Positions 7,828-17,478 are shown, counted from the stretch's first letter. The stretch: DNA of 64,000 bases from Marivita sp. XM-24bin2 (GCA_003149565.1 QCWH01000003.1:94156-158155), one strand, 5' to 3'. A program made the numbers and translations. Notes: generated by a model from the letters alone, not told the origin.

Positions 7828-10095
7828 GTCGGCGCCGCGCACCGGGATGCTTGCATTCGGATCGGGACGCAGGAACCGCTGGATCAGCCAGGCTGCCGCC
7901 GTTGCTCCGACGCCGATCAGGTCGGTGATCAGACCGCCTTCGATCATGAGCAAAGCCGCAATGATCAAGCCTGCGCGGATGAACCATGCCGCGCGTTGAC
8001 CAAGGAACCATCCCTGAACACCCCCCGACAGCAGGAACACACCGAACACCGCCGTTGCACCGGCCCGGAGAACCTCGAACCACGTTCCATCCATCAGCAA
8101 GGCGCTGTTGTAGAAGAACATGAACGGCACGATAAAGGCAGCAATGCCAACCTTGAAGCTGACCACGCTGGTCTCCATCGGGTTAGCGCCCGAGATGCCC
8201 GCAGCCGCATAGCTGGCCAAAGCGACCGGAGGCGTGATGGCCGACAGCACCGCAAAATAGAACACAAAGAAATGCGCCGTGAGTTGCGGAATGCCAAGCT
8301 GTACCAGACCCGGTGCAACGACAGACGCCGCAACCGCATAGGCCGCCGTTGTTGGCATGCCCATGCCCAGCAGAATTGCGATACACATCGCGAAGAACAG
8401 CGCGAGCAACTGGCTGACACCGGCGAGGTCAAGCAGAACCGCCGAGAAACGTGCGCCTACACCCGTGAGGCTGATCACGCCCACTATGATACCGGCACAG
8501 GCGCAGACCGCGATGATCTGGATCGACATGATGCCCGCAAGCTCGAACGCCTTGGCGATCCCGCGCAAAGTCATCGGGAACGGGGTCAGCCAACTAACAA
8601 CCGCAGCCGCCATCGTGGCCAGCGTACCCGCCCGGATCACAGAATACCCCATGAACAGCGCTGCAATCAGGATGATGATCGGAATGAACAGGTAGACCTG
8701 ACGCACCATCTTGGCGAGCTTGGGCAGTTCATCGTCACGCATGCCGCGCATGCCCAGTTTGGCGGCTTCGAAATCGACCATGAAATAGACCGACACGAAG
8801 TAGAGCACTGCCGGGATGATCGCCGCGATAGCGATCTCGGTATAGGGAATGCCGGTGATTTCGGCCATGATGAAGGCCCCTGCCCCCATGATCGGCGGCA
8901 TGATCTGACCACCGGTCGATGCGGCAGCCTCAACTGCGCCCGCCGTTGTCGGGCGATAGCCCACCTTCTTCATCAGCGGAATGGTCAGCGATCCGGTCGC
9001 CACCACGTTGCCCGCAGAGGTGCCGTTGATCATGCCCATCAGGCCGGAGGCGAAGATCGCCACCTTTGCCGGGCCCCCGCGTGCACGACCGGCAGCCGCA
9101 AAGGCGAAGTTGACGAAGTAGTCACCAACCTTGGAGGCCTGCAGAAAGGCCGCGAAGATGATGAAAAGGATGATGTAGGTCGACGACACCGCTGTGGTCG
9201 GTCCGAGGATACCCGCATCGGAGTAGACGTGTCCGAAGAAGCGCTGCCAGCTATAGGCACTTTGCACCGCGAGGATACCCGGCAGCATGTGCGCAGTGAA
9301 GGTATAGGCCAGAAAAACGCCGGTGATGATCACAAGCGCCAGACCAGCCACGCGGCGGGTCAATTCGAGGATCATGGCTGACCCAGCCGTGGCGGCAAAG
9401 GCCACACCGACTGGAACAAAGGGCGTGCCAACCGAATTGCGCGCTGCTGTGCCATAGACCGCGATCAGATAGGCCGCGACCGCGATACCGCAAACGCCAA
9501 GCAGAAGATCCGAGACACGGAATTTATCGCGTGGTGCTTTTTCCAGCCATCCAAGAATGATGCCGCCTGCCGTGGCGACCAACAGGGGAATGCCGAAATA
9601 CCAGACTTCCTGAGTATAGATGGGTGTCCCGGCGAATGCAGGCCACGTGGTCAGACCGCCCATTTCAGGCAATGTTCCGGACGCAATCTTTTGCGCGAAC
9701 CAGAGGCTGATGCCAAGCGCCAACAGCGCAGGCAGGAAAAGCACGTAGGCGATCTTGCCCCAAATGCCCGAGCCTTCCTCGACGCTGTCTTCAGAGGGAA
9801 ACATAAACGCGTGATAAACGACAAAGCCCAAAGCCAGCGCACCCGCGATGTGTACGATGCGGAAGTTCCACGTTTCCATCGGAAACTGCGGCAAAAAGGG
9901 AATGGTGATCCCGGTATAGGCCGAGATTGAAACGCCGTTCAGCGCCGCCATGTGAAACAGCGCGTAGAGTGCTGCAAATCCTGCGACGGCCTGAAGCCGC
10001 CATCCGGTGAACACGCGGCGGTTGCCCTCGACGGGCTCTTCGTCGACGCCATCGGCGATCACGGCCTCGTCGGACTGTGTGGATTCCTGAACCAT
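7825..10095 (-). CDS. TAXI-type TRAP transporter, fused permease
   Basis: A 756-residue membrane protein with both TRAP membrane subunits fused (small DctQ-like helices, then the large DctM-like domain), the layout found with TAXI-family binding proteins. Hydrophobic segments run throughout; the DctM signature region includes GLMGMINGTSAGNVVATGSLTIPLMKK-like sequence and GMGMPTTAAYAV. The ATG at 10095 has AAGGAGG at proper spacing; an in-frame GTG two codons upstream overlaps that site and is rejected. The binding protein gene lies upstream in the same direction, separated by hairpins. Substrates are usually C4-dicarboxylates, glutamate or other organic acids. Confidence 0.93.
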   Translation of the reverse strand: MVQESTQSDEAVIADGVDEEPVEGNRRVFTGWRLQAVAGFAALYALFHMAALNGVSISAYTGITIPFLPQFPMETWNFRIVHIAGALALGFVVYHAFMFPSEDSVEEGSGIWGKIAYVLFLPALLALGISLWFAQKIASGTLPEMGGLTTWPAFAGTPIYTQEVWYFGIPLLVATAGGIILGWLEKAPRDKFRVSDLLLGVCGIAVAAYLIAVYGTAARNSVGTPFVPVGVAFAATAGSAMILELTRRVAGLALVIITGVFLAYTFTAHMLPGILAVQSAYSWQRFFGHVYSDAGILGPTTAVSSTYIILFIIFAAFLQASKVGDYFVNFAFAAAGRARGGPAKVAIFASGLMGMINGTSAGNVVATGSLTIPLMKKVGYRPTTAGAVEAAASTGGQIMPPIMGAGAFIMAEITGIPYTEIAIAAIIPAVLYFVSVYFMVDFEAAKLGMRGMRDDELPKLAKMVRQVYLFIPIIILIAALFMGYSVIRAGTLATMAAAVVSWLTPFPMTLRGIAKAFELAGIMSIQIIAVCACAGIIVGVISLTGVGARFSAVLLDLAGVSQLLALFFAMCIAILLGMGMPTTAAYAVAASVVAPGLVQLGIPQLTAHFFVFYFAVLSAITPPVALASYAAAGISGANPMETSVVSFKVGIAAFIVPFMFFYNSALLMDGTWFEVLRAGATAVFGVFLLSGGVQGWFLGQRAAWFIRAGLIIAALLMIEGGLITDLIGVGATAAAWLIQRFLRPDPNASIPVRGAD

Positions 10096-10161
10096 TGCCA
10101 CCTCCTTGGCAAAGAGTCGCCTTGGCCGTCGCGTCGGCGCATCATGTTTTGGATAAGTAAT

Positions 10162-10233
10162 GCATCTTCAAAGATGCGACGCAATCGTCGCGGGAAGCAG
10201 AAAGTGAGCGGCGCAACCAGTGTCGCGCCGCTC
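10162..10233. other. Intergenic hairpins between TAXI binding protein and permease
   Basis: The 147-bp gap holds three inverted repeats. GAGCGGCGC (10206-10214) pairs with GCGCCGCTC (10225-10233) around 10 bases. GCGACG/CGTCGC (10176-10191) and GCATCT/AGATGC (10162-10177) overlap next to it. None has a strong T-run on the minus strand. Such a hairpin after a binding-protein gene commonly lowers permease expression or protects the upstream mRNA 3' end. That role is inferred. Confidence 0.5.
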
Positions 10234-10242
10234 CGAGACGGC

Positions 10243-11232
10243 TTACATGCCGTGAATCATATCGTCCGGGATATCTGCACCAGCGTTCTCCTTGAACCAC
10301 TGGGCCGCACCCGGGTGCCACTTGAGCACAGTGTTCTTGTCCCAGTTTTCCGGCAGCGTGGAGCGTGCCGCGCGGTGGATGTTCACCATCCGCTCATTGT
10401 CGGACATCACGACGTCAACGGCTGCGTTAACAAAGCTTGCCGGCAGATCGCAGTTTGCAATCGCGAAGTTCCACATCGACACAGAGCGTGCCGGTTCTTC
10501 AAGCGTGGTGTAGGCATCAGCCGAGATTTCGAAAGCCGACACAGGGAAAGCTTCCATGATCTGAGCCTGCTCTTCTTCGGTAAACTCGATGATGTTGATG
10601 TCTGTCTGCACTTCGAGCTGCGAGACCGCCGGAACCGGAACGCCGGCTGCGAAGGCGATCACGTCCAGCAGGCCGTCCTGAAGCTGACCGCCAAGGTCAG
10701 ACCAGCCACCGTTGCGGCGCTCGAAATTAACGCCCAGCTCTTCCATCATGCGCGGGAAGTAGGTGTCAGAGGTGGAGCCCGCCGGGCCAAAGCCGATGCG
10801 TGCGCCATCCGGAATGTCCGAGATCGACGTGATACCCGAGGACGACAGCGCCGTCACCGAGAACGGAGTCTGGTACATCGGGAACATCGCGCAGACGTTG
10901 GTCATCTGCAGGCCCGGTGCAATCGGGTTGGTGCCGCCCAGCGATTCCGCTGCCGGACCCATTGTGGTCATGCCAAACTGAGCGTCGCCCGTGTGCACAA
11001 GCGCCATGTTCTGCATCGGGCCGCCGGTGACTTCGCCGCCGCCGGACACACCCAGCTCTTCCGCGACAAGGTTTGCCCAGCCAGAGCCGTAGGCAAAGTA
11101 GGTGCCGCCCTGCGACGCTGTGCCAACGGTAAAGCTTTCCGGCCAGTCGGTGCGATCGACGTGGCTCTCAGCAAAAGCTTGACCGGACACGGCACATGCC
11201 GCAGCAAAGGTGATTGCTAGTGTCTTCTGCAT
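10243..11232 (-). CDS. TAXI family TRAP solute-binding protein
   Basis: A 329-residue periplasmic binding protein of the TAXI (TRAP-associated extracytoplasmic immunogenic) type. A signal peptide (MQKTLAITFAAACAVSGQAFA) is followed by the family start FTVGTASQGGTYFAYGSGWANLVAEEL. A GGGAGG ribosome binding site precedes the ATG. It is transcribed ahead of the fused permease and forms a sodium-driven importer with it. A DctB/DctD-like two-component system lies immediately upstream in the same orientation and may control it. Ligand unknown. Confidence 0.93.
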   Translation of the reverse strand: MQKTLAITFAAACAVSGQAFAESHVDRTDWPESFTVGTASQGGTYFAYGSGWANLVAEELGVSGGGEVTGGPMQNMALVHTGDAQFGMTTMGPAAESLGGTNPIAPGLQMTNVCAMFPMYQTPFSVTALSSSGITSISDIPDGARIGFGPAGSTSDTYFPRMMEELGVNFERRNGGWSDLGGQLQDGLLDVIAFAAGVPVPAVSQLEVQTDINIIEFTEEEQAQIMEAFPVSAFEISADAYTTLEEPARSVSMWNFAIANCDLPASFVNAAVDVVMSDNERMVNIHRAARSTLPENWDKNTVLKWHPGAAQWFKENAGADIPDDMIHGM

Positions 11233-11457
11233 TGGTTCCTCCCAAACGCATACTTGATTTGTAACCCCCGGACCAAGTCTCCCCTCCGGGTTGCCGCTCA
11301 GGAACCATGCCGCGTGCCATGCCGACCAGCACCGTTATCGCCAACATTTGCAAAATGCCTAATTTTTTTTCAATAATGGGTAAAGGCGGTAACACGGGGC
11401 GGTTTTTGTGGGTCGGCTTCGACACATTGCGGCGCTGTGACCGAAGCGACCAGGGTA

Positions 11458-12801
11458 TCAAACCTCCGGATCGGTGAAAGACTCTCGATCCAATCCGTAG
11501 CGCTGCATCTTTTCGTAAAGCGCTTTACGCGAAATTCCCAAGGCCTCATAGGTGTCCTTCAGGCGGCCAGCATTTGCTGCAAGGCTTGCCGCAATCAGGG
11601 CCCGTTCATGTTCGGCAACCCGTTCTGTCAGAGTGCCTGCAACCGGTTTCGCACTGTCCGACATATCCGGCAATCCAAGCACGTACCGTTCAGCTGCGTT
11701 GCGCAATTCACGAGCGTTGCCCGGCCAGTCGCGCGCCGCCAACGCGTCAAGAACCGCTCCGGGCACCTGTGGCACCTTTTGCTGATAACGCTCTGCCATC
11801 TGCGCAACGAACGTCAGAAAGAGCATCGGAATGTCCTGACGCCGCGCGGCGAGCGTCGGCATGCGGATGGTCACCACATTCAGTCTGTAGAGAAGATCAC
11901 TGCGGAACGCCCCGTTGGCTGCGGCAGCTTCAAGGTCGGATTTCGACGCCGCAATAAACCGCACATCCAGATCAATCCGGTCATGCGAGCCAAGCCGACT
12001 GATTGACCGCGTTTCAACCGCGTGCAGCAGCTTGGCCTGCAAGGCCAGCGGAAGGCTGTCGATCTCGTCGAGAAACACCGTACCGCGCCGTGCGTGTTCA
12101 AACTTTCCCGCCCGCGCGCGCGTGGCCCCTGCAAAAGCCCCAGGCTCGTGGCCGAATAACTCGCTCTCGATCATGTCTGCGGGGAGCGCTGCGCAATTGA
12201 TCGCCACAAAAGGCCGATCGGCCCGCTTGCTGGCCGCATGCAGCGCCTGCGCTGCCAGCCCCTTGCCCGTGCCGGTGTCACCCACGATCAGCACATCTGC
12301 GTCGCTGCTGGCGACGGTTCGGATTTGCGAACGGATGGTTTCCATCTCGGGGCTGAACCCGCGCAGGTCGTCCTTTGTCCCGATGAGCGGCGCAACCTCG
12401 GTCCGCAGACGCCGGTTCTCGATGGTCAGACGCCGCTTCTCCAGCGCGCGACGCACTGTGTCGACCAGCCGTTCCGGGGCGTATGGCTTTTCGATAAAAT
12501 CGTACGCCCCTTCCCGCATCATCGCGACGGCAAGCTCCAGATCCCCATGCCCAGTTACAAGGATGACGGGGAATTCCGGGTCCTTCTGCAGAACAGCCCG
12601 TAACAATTCGGTGCCATCCATGCCCGGCATACGAATGTCGCTGACAAGAATACCCGGAAAATCCGGCCCCAACACAGAAAGCGCATCAGCAGCACGATCA
12701 AAACAACAGCAGTCGAGATCGGCAAGCTCAAGCGTTTGCTGCGCGGCAATCCGCAACGGTTCCTCGTCATCGACAAACACAACCGGACCGACCTCAGTCA
12801 T
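11458..12801 (-). CDS. DctD-like response regulator, AAA+ sigma-54 type, with GAFAGA
   Basis: A 447-residue NtrC-class regulator: receiver domain (FVDDEEP; phosphoacceptor Asp in LVSDIRMPGMDG), central AAA+ domain (Walker A GDTGTGKGLA, Walker B VFLDEIDSL, arginine-finger region), and a Fis-type C-terminal HTH (GRLKDTYEALGISRKALYEKM). The sigma-54 contact loop reads GAFAGA instead of GAFTGA, so the key threonine is alanine. Its ATG overlaps the stop of the kinase gene (ATGA), so the two are coupled. The downstream TAXI transporter is the likely target. Whether it still activates sigma-54 is open. Confidence 0.92.
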   Translation of the reverse strand: MTEVGPVVFVDDEEPLRIAAQQTLELADLDCCCFDRAADALSVLGPDFPGILVSDIRMPGMDGTELLRAVLQKDPEFPVILVTGHGDLELAVAMMREGAYDFIEKPYAPERLVDTVRRALEKRRLTIENRRLRTEVAPLIGTKDDLRGFSPEMETIRSQIRTVASSDADVLIVGDTGTGKGLAAQALHAASKRADRPFVAINCAALPADMIESELFGHEPGAFAGATRARAGKFEHARRGTVFLDEIDSLPLALQAKLLHAVETRSISRLGSHDRIDLDVRFIAASKSDLEAAAANGAFRSDLLYRLNVVTIRMPTLAARRQDIPMLFLTFVAQMAERYQQKVPQVPGAVLDALAARDWPGNARELRNAAERYVLGLPDMSDSAKPVAGTLTERVAEHERALIAASLAANAGRLKDTYEALGISRKALYEKMQRYGLDRESFTDPEV

Positions 12802-14666
12802 TCCGCTGCCGCCATAGTCTTGCCCTCGGCCAATTTGAGGATCACGCGAAACACCGCTCCGCCCTCGGGATGATTGGCTCCTTCTAGAGAACCGCCAAAG
12901 TCACGCACGATATTGTACGATATTGACAGGCCAAGCCCCATGCCCTTGCCAGGTTCCTTGGTGGTGAAGAACGGATCAAAAAGCTTGGCGATATCAGCCT
13001 CGCTCATGCCCGTACCGCGATCCCGCACCGAGACTACTACCTGTGCTGTGTCTTGAGTCACAGTAAGATCAATCACTGGCTCGGGCACGTCGCCCATCGC
13101 ATCGACAGCGTTGCTTAACAGATTGACGAAAACCTGCTGCAAACGCACCTGACCACCCAAGACCCAAACGTCCGCCTCCATTTCGTCACGATGCACCCGG
13201 CACCCCGCCGCACGCATCTTTGGCTCAAGGATGACCAACGCACTGTCCAAAGCGCGATTGAGCAGGATCGGTTCAGTCTTTTCGCCGGGGCGTCGCGCGA
13301 AATTGCGCAGATGGGTCGAGATCGCCGCCAACCTGTCGGCCATATCGTCGATCATTCCGACATTCTGCCGAACCTTTTCCGGCTCATCCCGGTCGAGATA
13401 CGCCACCGCGTTGCGGGCAAATGACTTCACCGCGGCCAGCGGTTGATTGAATTCATGGCTGAGCGCCGCAGACATCTGCCCCAGAGCTGCCAATTTGCCG
13501 GCCTGAATCAGCTCTGTCTGTGTCTGCCGCAGCAACGTCTCTGCAGCACGCCGTTCTTCGACCTCCTGCATGATCAGGCGATTGGCCTCTTTCAGCTCGG
13601 CTGTGCGTTGAGTGACGCGATGCTCAAGCTCTTCCTGCATGGATAGGGCGGCTTTGATGCGCTCTTGCAGCTGCAGGCGGCGCTGGATGACGACGGTGGC
13701 GATCAACCCGACCAGTGCGAACAAAAGCGCGGTCAGCGCAACCGTTCCCAAAGCGCGAGACCAGGCTTGTTCGGTCGGGGTAAGCAGCGACACCTCCCAT
13801 CCAGCCTCGGGGATCATCTGGCTCTGAACGATAAAGCGCTCTGTCAGACCGTCCTCATTGGTGATTGCCAACTTGCGGAAGCGTTCATCAAATGGTTCTT
13901 GCGCGGACTGCAATGGCATCAATTGATCCATCGGGTATTTTTTGGTCGCCTCGATGCGCGCGCGCGTATCCGGGCTCAAAGGACCGAGCGACCGGAAATG
14001 CCAATCCGGACGGCTTGCCATAAAAATGACCCCGGCATCGTCTTGCACGATGATGTCATTGGTGCCGTCACGCCACGCTTCCTCAAACGCATCCACCGTG
14101 AATTTCACCGCGAGCACACCAACGATCTCTGAGCCATCCCGCACCGCTTCGGCAAAGAAATACCCGCGCTCCCCCGATGTCGTGCCCAAGGCGAAGAACC
14201 TGCCCTGATTGCCTGCCAAAGCGCTTGTGAAATAGGGACGAAAGGCGAAATTCTGACCGACGAAAGACAGCTTTTTCCAATGGTTGCTGGCCGCGATTGT
14301 GAGTCCGGTTGGGTCAATCAGAAATATGTCCGACAGGCCGACCTCTTCGGCGGTGCGGTGCAGTTCATCATTCACCATACCAATCAGCGCGGTGTCATCC
14401 GGTGTCCGGAGCGCCTGTGCCAGTTCTGGGCGTTCCGCAATCAGCGCCGGCAACGCCTCAAACCGACGCAACGATCCGGTCAGACCCTCAACCGCGAGGG
14501 TCAGGGTCGAGGCCTCCTGCGTCCCCGATTGCCCCAGATACACGCGCTCAAGCGCCGGAAACAGGGCGAGCAGCATCGCCAGAAACAGCGCGACGCAGAT
14601 GCCGGCAAGAGCAAAAGCCCAATGCCGTTTTCGATCACGATGGGTATCGCCGTGCGCCTCTGTCAT
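12798..14666 (-). CDS. DctB-like sensor histidine kinase
   Basis: A 622-residue membrane sensor kinase. An N-terminal transmembrane helix (ALAGICVALFLAMLLALF) is followed by a periplasmic double-Cache-like region of about 260 residues, a second helix (ALGTVALTALLFALVGLIA), a coiled coil, and a HisKA domain with the phosphorylated His in ALSHEFNQPL (about residue 404). A HATPase domain with DRGTGM and GKGMGLGLSI ends it. The sequence around the histidine is typical of DctB, the dicarboxylate sensor. I place the start at ATG 14666; an in-frame extension of 41 residues upstream lacks conservation. It forms an operon with the regulator. Confidence 0.9.
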   Translation of the reverse strand: MTEAHGDTHRDRKRHWAFALAGICVALFLAMLLALFPALERVYLGQSGTQEASTLTLAVEGLTGSLRRFEALPALIAERPELAQALRTPDDTALIGMVNDELHRTAEEVGLSDIFLIDPTGLTIAASNHWKKLSFVGQNFAFRPYFTSALAGNQGRFFALGTTSGERGYFFAEAVRDGSEIVGVLAVKFTVDAFEEAWRDGTNDIIVQDDAGVIFMASRPDWHFRSLGPLSPDTRARIEATKKYPMDQLMPLQSAQEPFDERFRKLAITNEDGLTERFIVQSQMIPEAGWEVSLLTPTEQAWSRALGTVALTALLFALVGLIATVVIQRRLQLQERIKAALSMQEELEHRVTQRTAELKEANRLIMQEVEERRAAETLLRQTQTELIQAGKLAALGQMSAALSHEFNQPLAAVKSFARNAVAYLDRDEPEKVRQNVGMIDDMADRLAAISTHLRNFARRPGEKTEPILLNRALDSALVILEPKMRAAGCRVHRDEMEADVWVLGGQVRLQQVFVNLLSNAVDAMGDVPEPVIDLTVTQDTAQVVVSVRDRGTGMSEADIAKLFDPFFTTKEPGKGMGLGLSISYNIVRDFGGSLEGANHPEGGAVFRVILKLAEGKTMAAAE

Positions 14667-14816
14667 GGCGCGAAGATGCGGCCAATTGCCAGCCGAGACA
14701 AGCCACCATGGCCAAAGCTTGCGATCAAGGCACTCGCGTATCTCGCATCTGAGTTGTCCAAGCCTGGATTTTGCGCCATGCATACACAAGGTAACGGAGA
14801 GAGAATTGGAGGATCA

Positions 14817-15719
14817 ATGACGCGGATCGTTGCGATTGGCGAATGCATGGTCGAACTAGCGCCACTGAACGCGCAACGCGACTTCCGTATGGGATTTGCG
14901 GGCGACACGTTGAATACCGCTTGGTATCTCTCAAAGTTGCTCAACAGCAGCGGTCAGGTCGACTATGTCACGGCGGTCGGCACCGACAATTTGTCCGATC
15001 AGATGGTCCGGTTTCTGGATCATGAAGGCATTGGCACCCGGTATATCATGCGCCGCCCAGATCGCAGTGTTGGTCTCTACATGATACAGCTGCACGATGG
15101 AGAACGCAGCTTCAGCTATTGGCGCGGCCAGAGCGCCGCCCGGACACTGGCCCAAAATGCCGACGAGCTTTCTGCGGCTTTGGACGGTGCGGATGTCGTC
15201 TATTTTTCCGGCATCACTCTGGCCATCCTGCCAGACAAGGATCGTGTCGTTTTTCTGGAGGTCCTGCAGAGTTTCCGAAAGGCAGGTGGAACGGTCGTGT
15301 TTGATACCAATCTGCGCCCAAATCTGTGGCCCGACACAGAGACTATGACAGAAACCATCACAACCGCCGCACAGGTCTGCGACATGATCCTGCCGTCATT
15401 TGATGACGAAGCTGTTTGGTTTGCGGACCCCACCCCGCATCACACAGCACAGCGATATGCAGATCTGGGCGCGCGGGTGGTCATCGTCAAAAATGGCTCT
15501 GGCGAAATTCAATCACTTTGTGACGGAAAGGCTTCCCTTCACACACCAGTGCAAGTGGACACCGTGATCGACAGCACCGCCGCCGGAGATTCCTTCAACG
15601 CGGGTTTTCTCGCGGGCTGGATAACTGAGAAACCTTTGGACGACGCCATTCACATGGGCGCGCAACTTGCCGCCCGCGTGGTCGCACATCGCGGCGCGCT
15701 GGTTGCAGAAGCGATCTGA
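14817..15719 (+). CDS. kdgK: 2-dehydro-3-deoxygluconokinase (PfkB family)
   Basis: A 300-residue PfkB/ribokinase-family kinase. The N-terminus MTRIVAIGECMVELAP and the C-terminal DSTAAGDSFNAGFL (anion hole and catalytic Asp in AAGDSF) are typical of KdgK, which phosphorylates 2-keto-3-deoxygluconate on the way to pyruvate and glyceraldehyde-3-phosphate. GGAGG lies 8 bases ahead of the ATG. It is divergent from the two-component operon and convergent with iolB, with no aldolase partner nearby. Another 2-keto-3-deoxy sugar acid could be the substrate. Confidence 0.85.
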   Translation: MTRIVAIGECMVELAPLNAQRDFRMGFAGDTLNTAWYLSKLLNSSGQVDYVTAVGTDNLSDQMVRFLDHEGIGTRYIMRRPDRSVGLYMIQLHDGERSFSYWRGQSAARTLAQNADELSAALDGADVVYFSGITLAILPDKDRVVFLEVLQSFRKAGGTVVFDTNLRPNLWPDTETMTETITTAAQVCDMILPSFDDEAVWFADPTPHHTAQRYADLGARVVIVKNGSGEIQSLCDGKASLHTPVQVDTVIDSTAAGDSFNAGFLAGWITEKPLDDAIHMGAQLAARVVAHRGALVAEAI

Positions 15720-15746
15720 CACATCGCCCCGGGCTTGGCGCCGCAA

Positions 15747-16553
15747 TCAGGCATCCCGCTCCATGATCCATTCCACCTCCGGCGCAGCCACAAACCGCCA
15801 TTTGCGCAAAGGGCCAGCCATGACGTTGAGGTAATACATCTCAAACCCGTAGGGCGCGCCGCACGGGTGGTGTCCGCGTGGAACCAGAACAACGTCTCCG
15901 TCCGAGACAGCCATCGTTTCATCCAGCTGCCCATCATCCGTGTAAACCCGCTGAATCCCAAAGCCATTGCCGGGATTCAGGCGGTGGTAATAGGTCTCTT
16001 CGAGATAGGTGATGCGCGGAAAATCGTCTTCGTCGTGCCGGTGGCTTGGGTAGCTCGACCAGTGGCCGTTTGGCGTGAAGACTTCGGTGACAAGCAGACT
16101 GTCCGCGTAGTCTTCGTTCTCCATCGCGATGTTGTTGATGTACCGGGTGTTCACCCCCTTGCCGCGTTCGGTGAGCGTGATCCCATCCGGCCCAATCCGC
16201 CGCGCCGCGTGTCCGCCTGTGCCGGGGGCGGAGCAGACGGCAACTGTACACGCGGTTACGGCTTTGGCTGTCCACTCGGTTCCATTGGGCAAATAGAGGC
16301 AATGCGGTGGTGTCTTTTCGAATACATCCATCCGATCCCCGAGCACGCCCCAATCCCGACCTGCCCCGGTGAATTCAGCCTTCCCTTCCACCATGACAAG
16401 GATCACTTCCCGATCGCCCGTCGCCTCCTGCACCGTTTCGCCTTCGCGCAGCCGGTAAAGCGAAAAGCCCACATAGCGCCATCCGGCGGAGGCAGGCGTA
16501 ATCTCGTGTACCTTTCCGTGGGTGCCAAACGGCTTACGCAGGAGATCGGGCAT
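15747..16553 (-). CDS. iolB: 5-deoxy-glucuronate isomerase
   Basis: A 268-residue double-cupin of the IolB/KduI family, which converts 5-deoxy-glucuronate to 2-deoxy-5-keto-gluconate in myo-inositol breakdown. The metal-binding cupin residues appear in SSYPSHRHDEDDFPR (His-x-His) with a distal Glu and His in EETYYHRL and PRGHHPCGAPYGFEMYYLN. It is the only gene of the first inositol set outside the main operon: about 1.3 kb away, behind two small plus-strand genes, so it has its own promoter. A second IolB-like gene lies at 35363-36202. Confidence 0.94.
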   Translation of the reverse strand: MPDLLRKPFGTHGKVHEITPASAGWRYVGFSLYRLREGETVQEATGDREVILVMVEGKAEFTGAGRDWGVLGDRMDVFEKTPPHCLYLPNGTEWTAKAVTACTVAVCSAPGTGGHAARRIGPDGITLTERGKGVNTRYINNIAMENEDYADSLLVTEVFTPNGHWSSYPSHRHDEDDFPRITYLEETYYHRLNPGNGFGIQRVYTDDGQLDETMAVSDGDVVLVPRGHHPCGAPYGFEMYYLNVMAGPLRKWRFVAAPEVEWIMERDA

Positions 16554-16952
16554 ATCATCTGTCCTTCTTCAAACGGGATCAAAGCTTGGCGACGCAAACT
16601 TATTTTCCATATAAATTCAGTTATTTAACCTACAGCTCATTGGCTTGCGAGTAAAGTCTTGGCACGCCAGAAACCTCGCCGGAATTTCCAATTGCACCGA
16701 GCGAGCAGACCCGCTCTGAAAGCCGAGTTTGCGTCTATTCTGAGTCGCGCGGGTTCACTTGAAACCTGGGTTCAGTCGCAAAACTCGCGTGCCGGATCTC
16801 AAAAATCTGCGCGGACTTCTGAAAAATCGGTATCGCATATCGTAAGAAAGGCGCTATATCTTTCGTATGTATGAGGGACTGCTTTGCGCATGACCTTCAT
16901 CAACGCGGGGGCGTTTTTGAAACAATGGCCACTAAAGGGATAAAAAATCGCC
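16554..16952. other. 399-bp intergenic region, no gene seen
   Basis: This gap separates iolB (leftward) from a small plus-strand gene (rightward). The part next to iolB is AT-rich (16595-16630) and probably holds its promoter. Short open frames here lack ribosome binding sites. A near-palindrome of CGTAAGAAAG and CTTTCGTATG (16841-16870) is imperfect. I see no convincing RNA gene or operator. Confidence 0.5.
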
Positions 16953-17228
16953 ATGGAAGACGAAGACATCCTCGACGCCTCACGCAGGCAAGCCTTTGAC
17001 GTCATACTAGAGGCCCAGATCGTTGCCTTGGAAGGCGATGACAGCGACGTACGCCGTTACTGCCAAGAGACGATTGCCAAGATCAAAGCGCATCGTCCCG
17101 AAGCCGGGCTGGCCGAAGCGATTGAACTCATGGACAACGCCATCGCGTGCCTTGAAGACTTGTCGCGCAATCCGGACAAACTTCGAGTTCCGAATGCCAC
17201 GCATTTCGGAGTGCCGTGCATTCAGTGA
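16953..17228 (+). CDS. Small helical protein of unknown function (91 aa)
   Basis: I do not recognise this gene. It encodes an acidic 91-residue protein predicted to be almost all alpha-helical, without signal peptide or membrane segment. Two cysteines lie in the body (RRYCQETIAKI and NAIACLEDL) and one near the end. The ribosome binding site is weak (AAAGGGA about 13 bases ahead). A second 90-residue plus-strand gene 250 bp downstream shows the same pattern of helices and a similar Cys placement, suggesting distant duplication. It lies between iolB and the inositol operon; no link in function can be shown. Confidence 0.55.
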   Translation: MEDEDILDASRRQAFDVILEAQIVALEGDDSDVRRYCQETIAKIKAHRPEAGLAEAIELMDNAIACLEDLSRNPDKLRVPNATHFGVPCIQ

Positions 17229-17478
17229 TGATCAGATTGGTTTCGCAGTCATATTGTGAAACTCAGGCTGGAGGGGTTGCCTGAACACACTGGCAATTCG
17301 GGGTGTTCCTGTGGCGGACAGCGGCGTCTGCCCACTGCGTTATCACCCAGATAACGGACAACTAAAGATAGAAGAGAGTCCCTTTCCCACAGGTGCCGTT
17401 TTGATTTGGCGCTGTTAGCCTCTGACCCAGCGTAGCGCCGCAAGCACATGCGGCGCCAATCGAGAAAGTGGCGAAGGA

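Noticed and set aside
7765..9381. A 538-codon plus-strand open frame
   Set aside because: Antisense to the TRAP permease, dominated by charged residues from reversed hydrophobic codons; no support as a gene.
11365..11375. T-run as a terminator between the TAXI gene and the two-component operon
   Set aside because: There is no GC-rich stem next to the run of T, so it does not meet the pattern of an intrinsic terminator.
16840..16870. Possible small-RNA hairpin upstream of the small helical gene
   Set aside because: The arms CGTAAGAAAG and CTTTCGTATG have mismatches and no T-run follows; it does not stand out from the AT-rich background.
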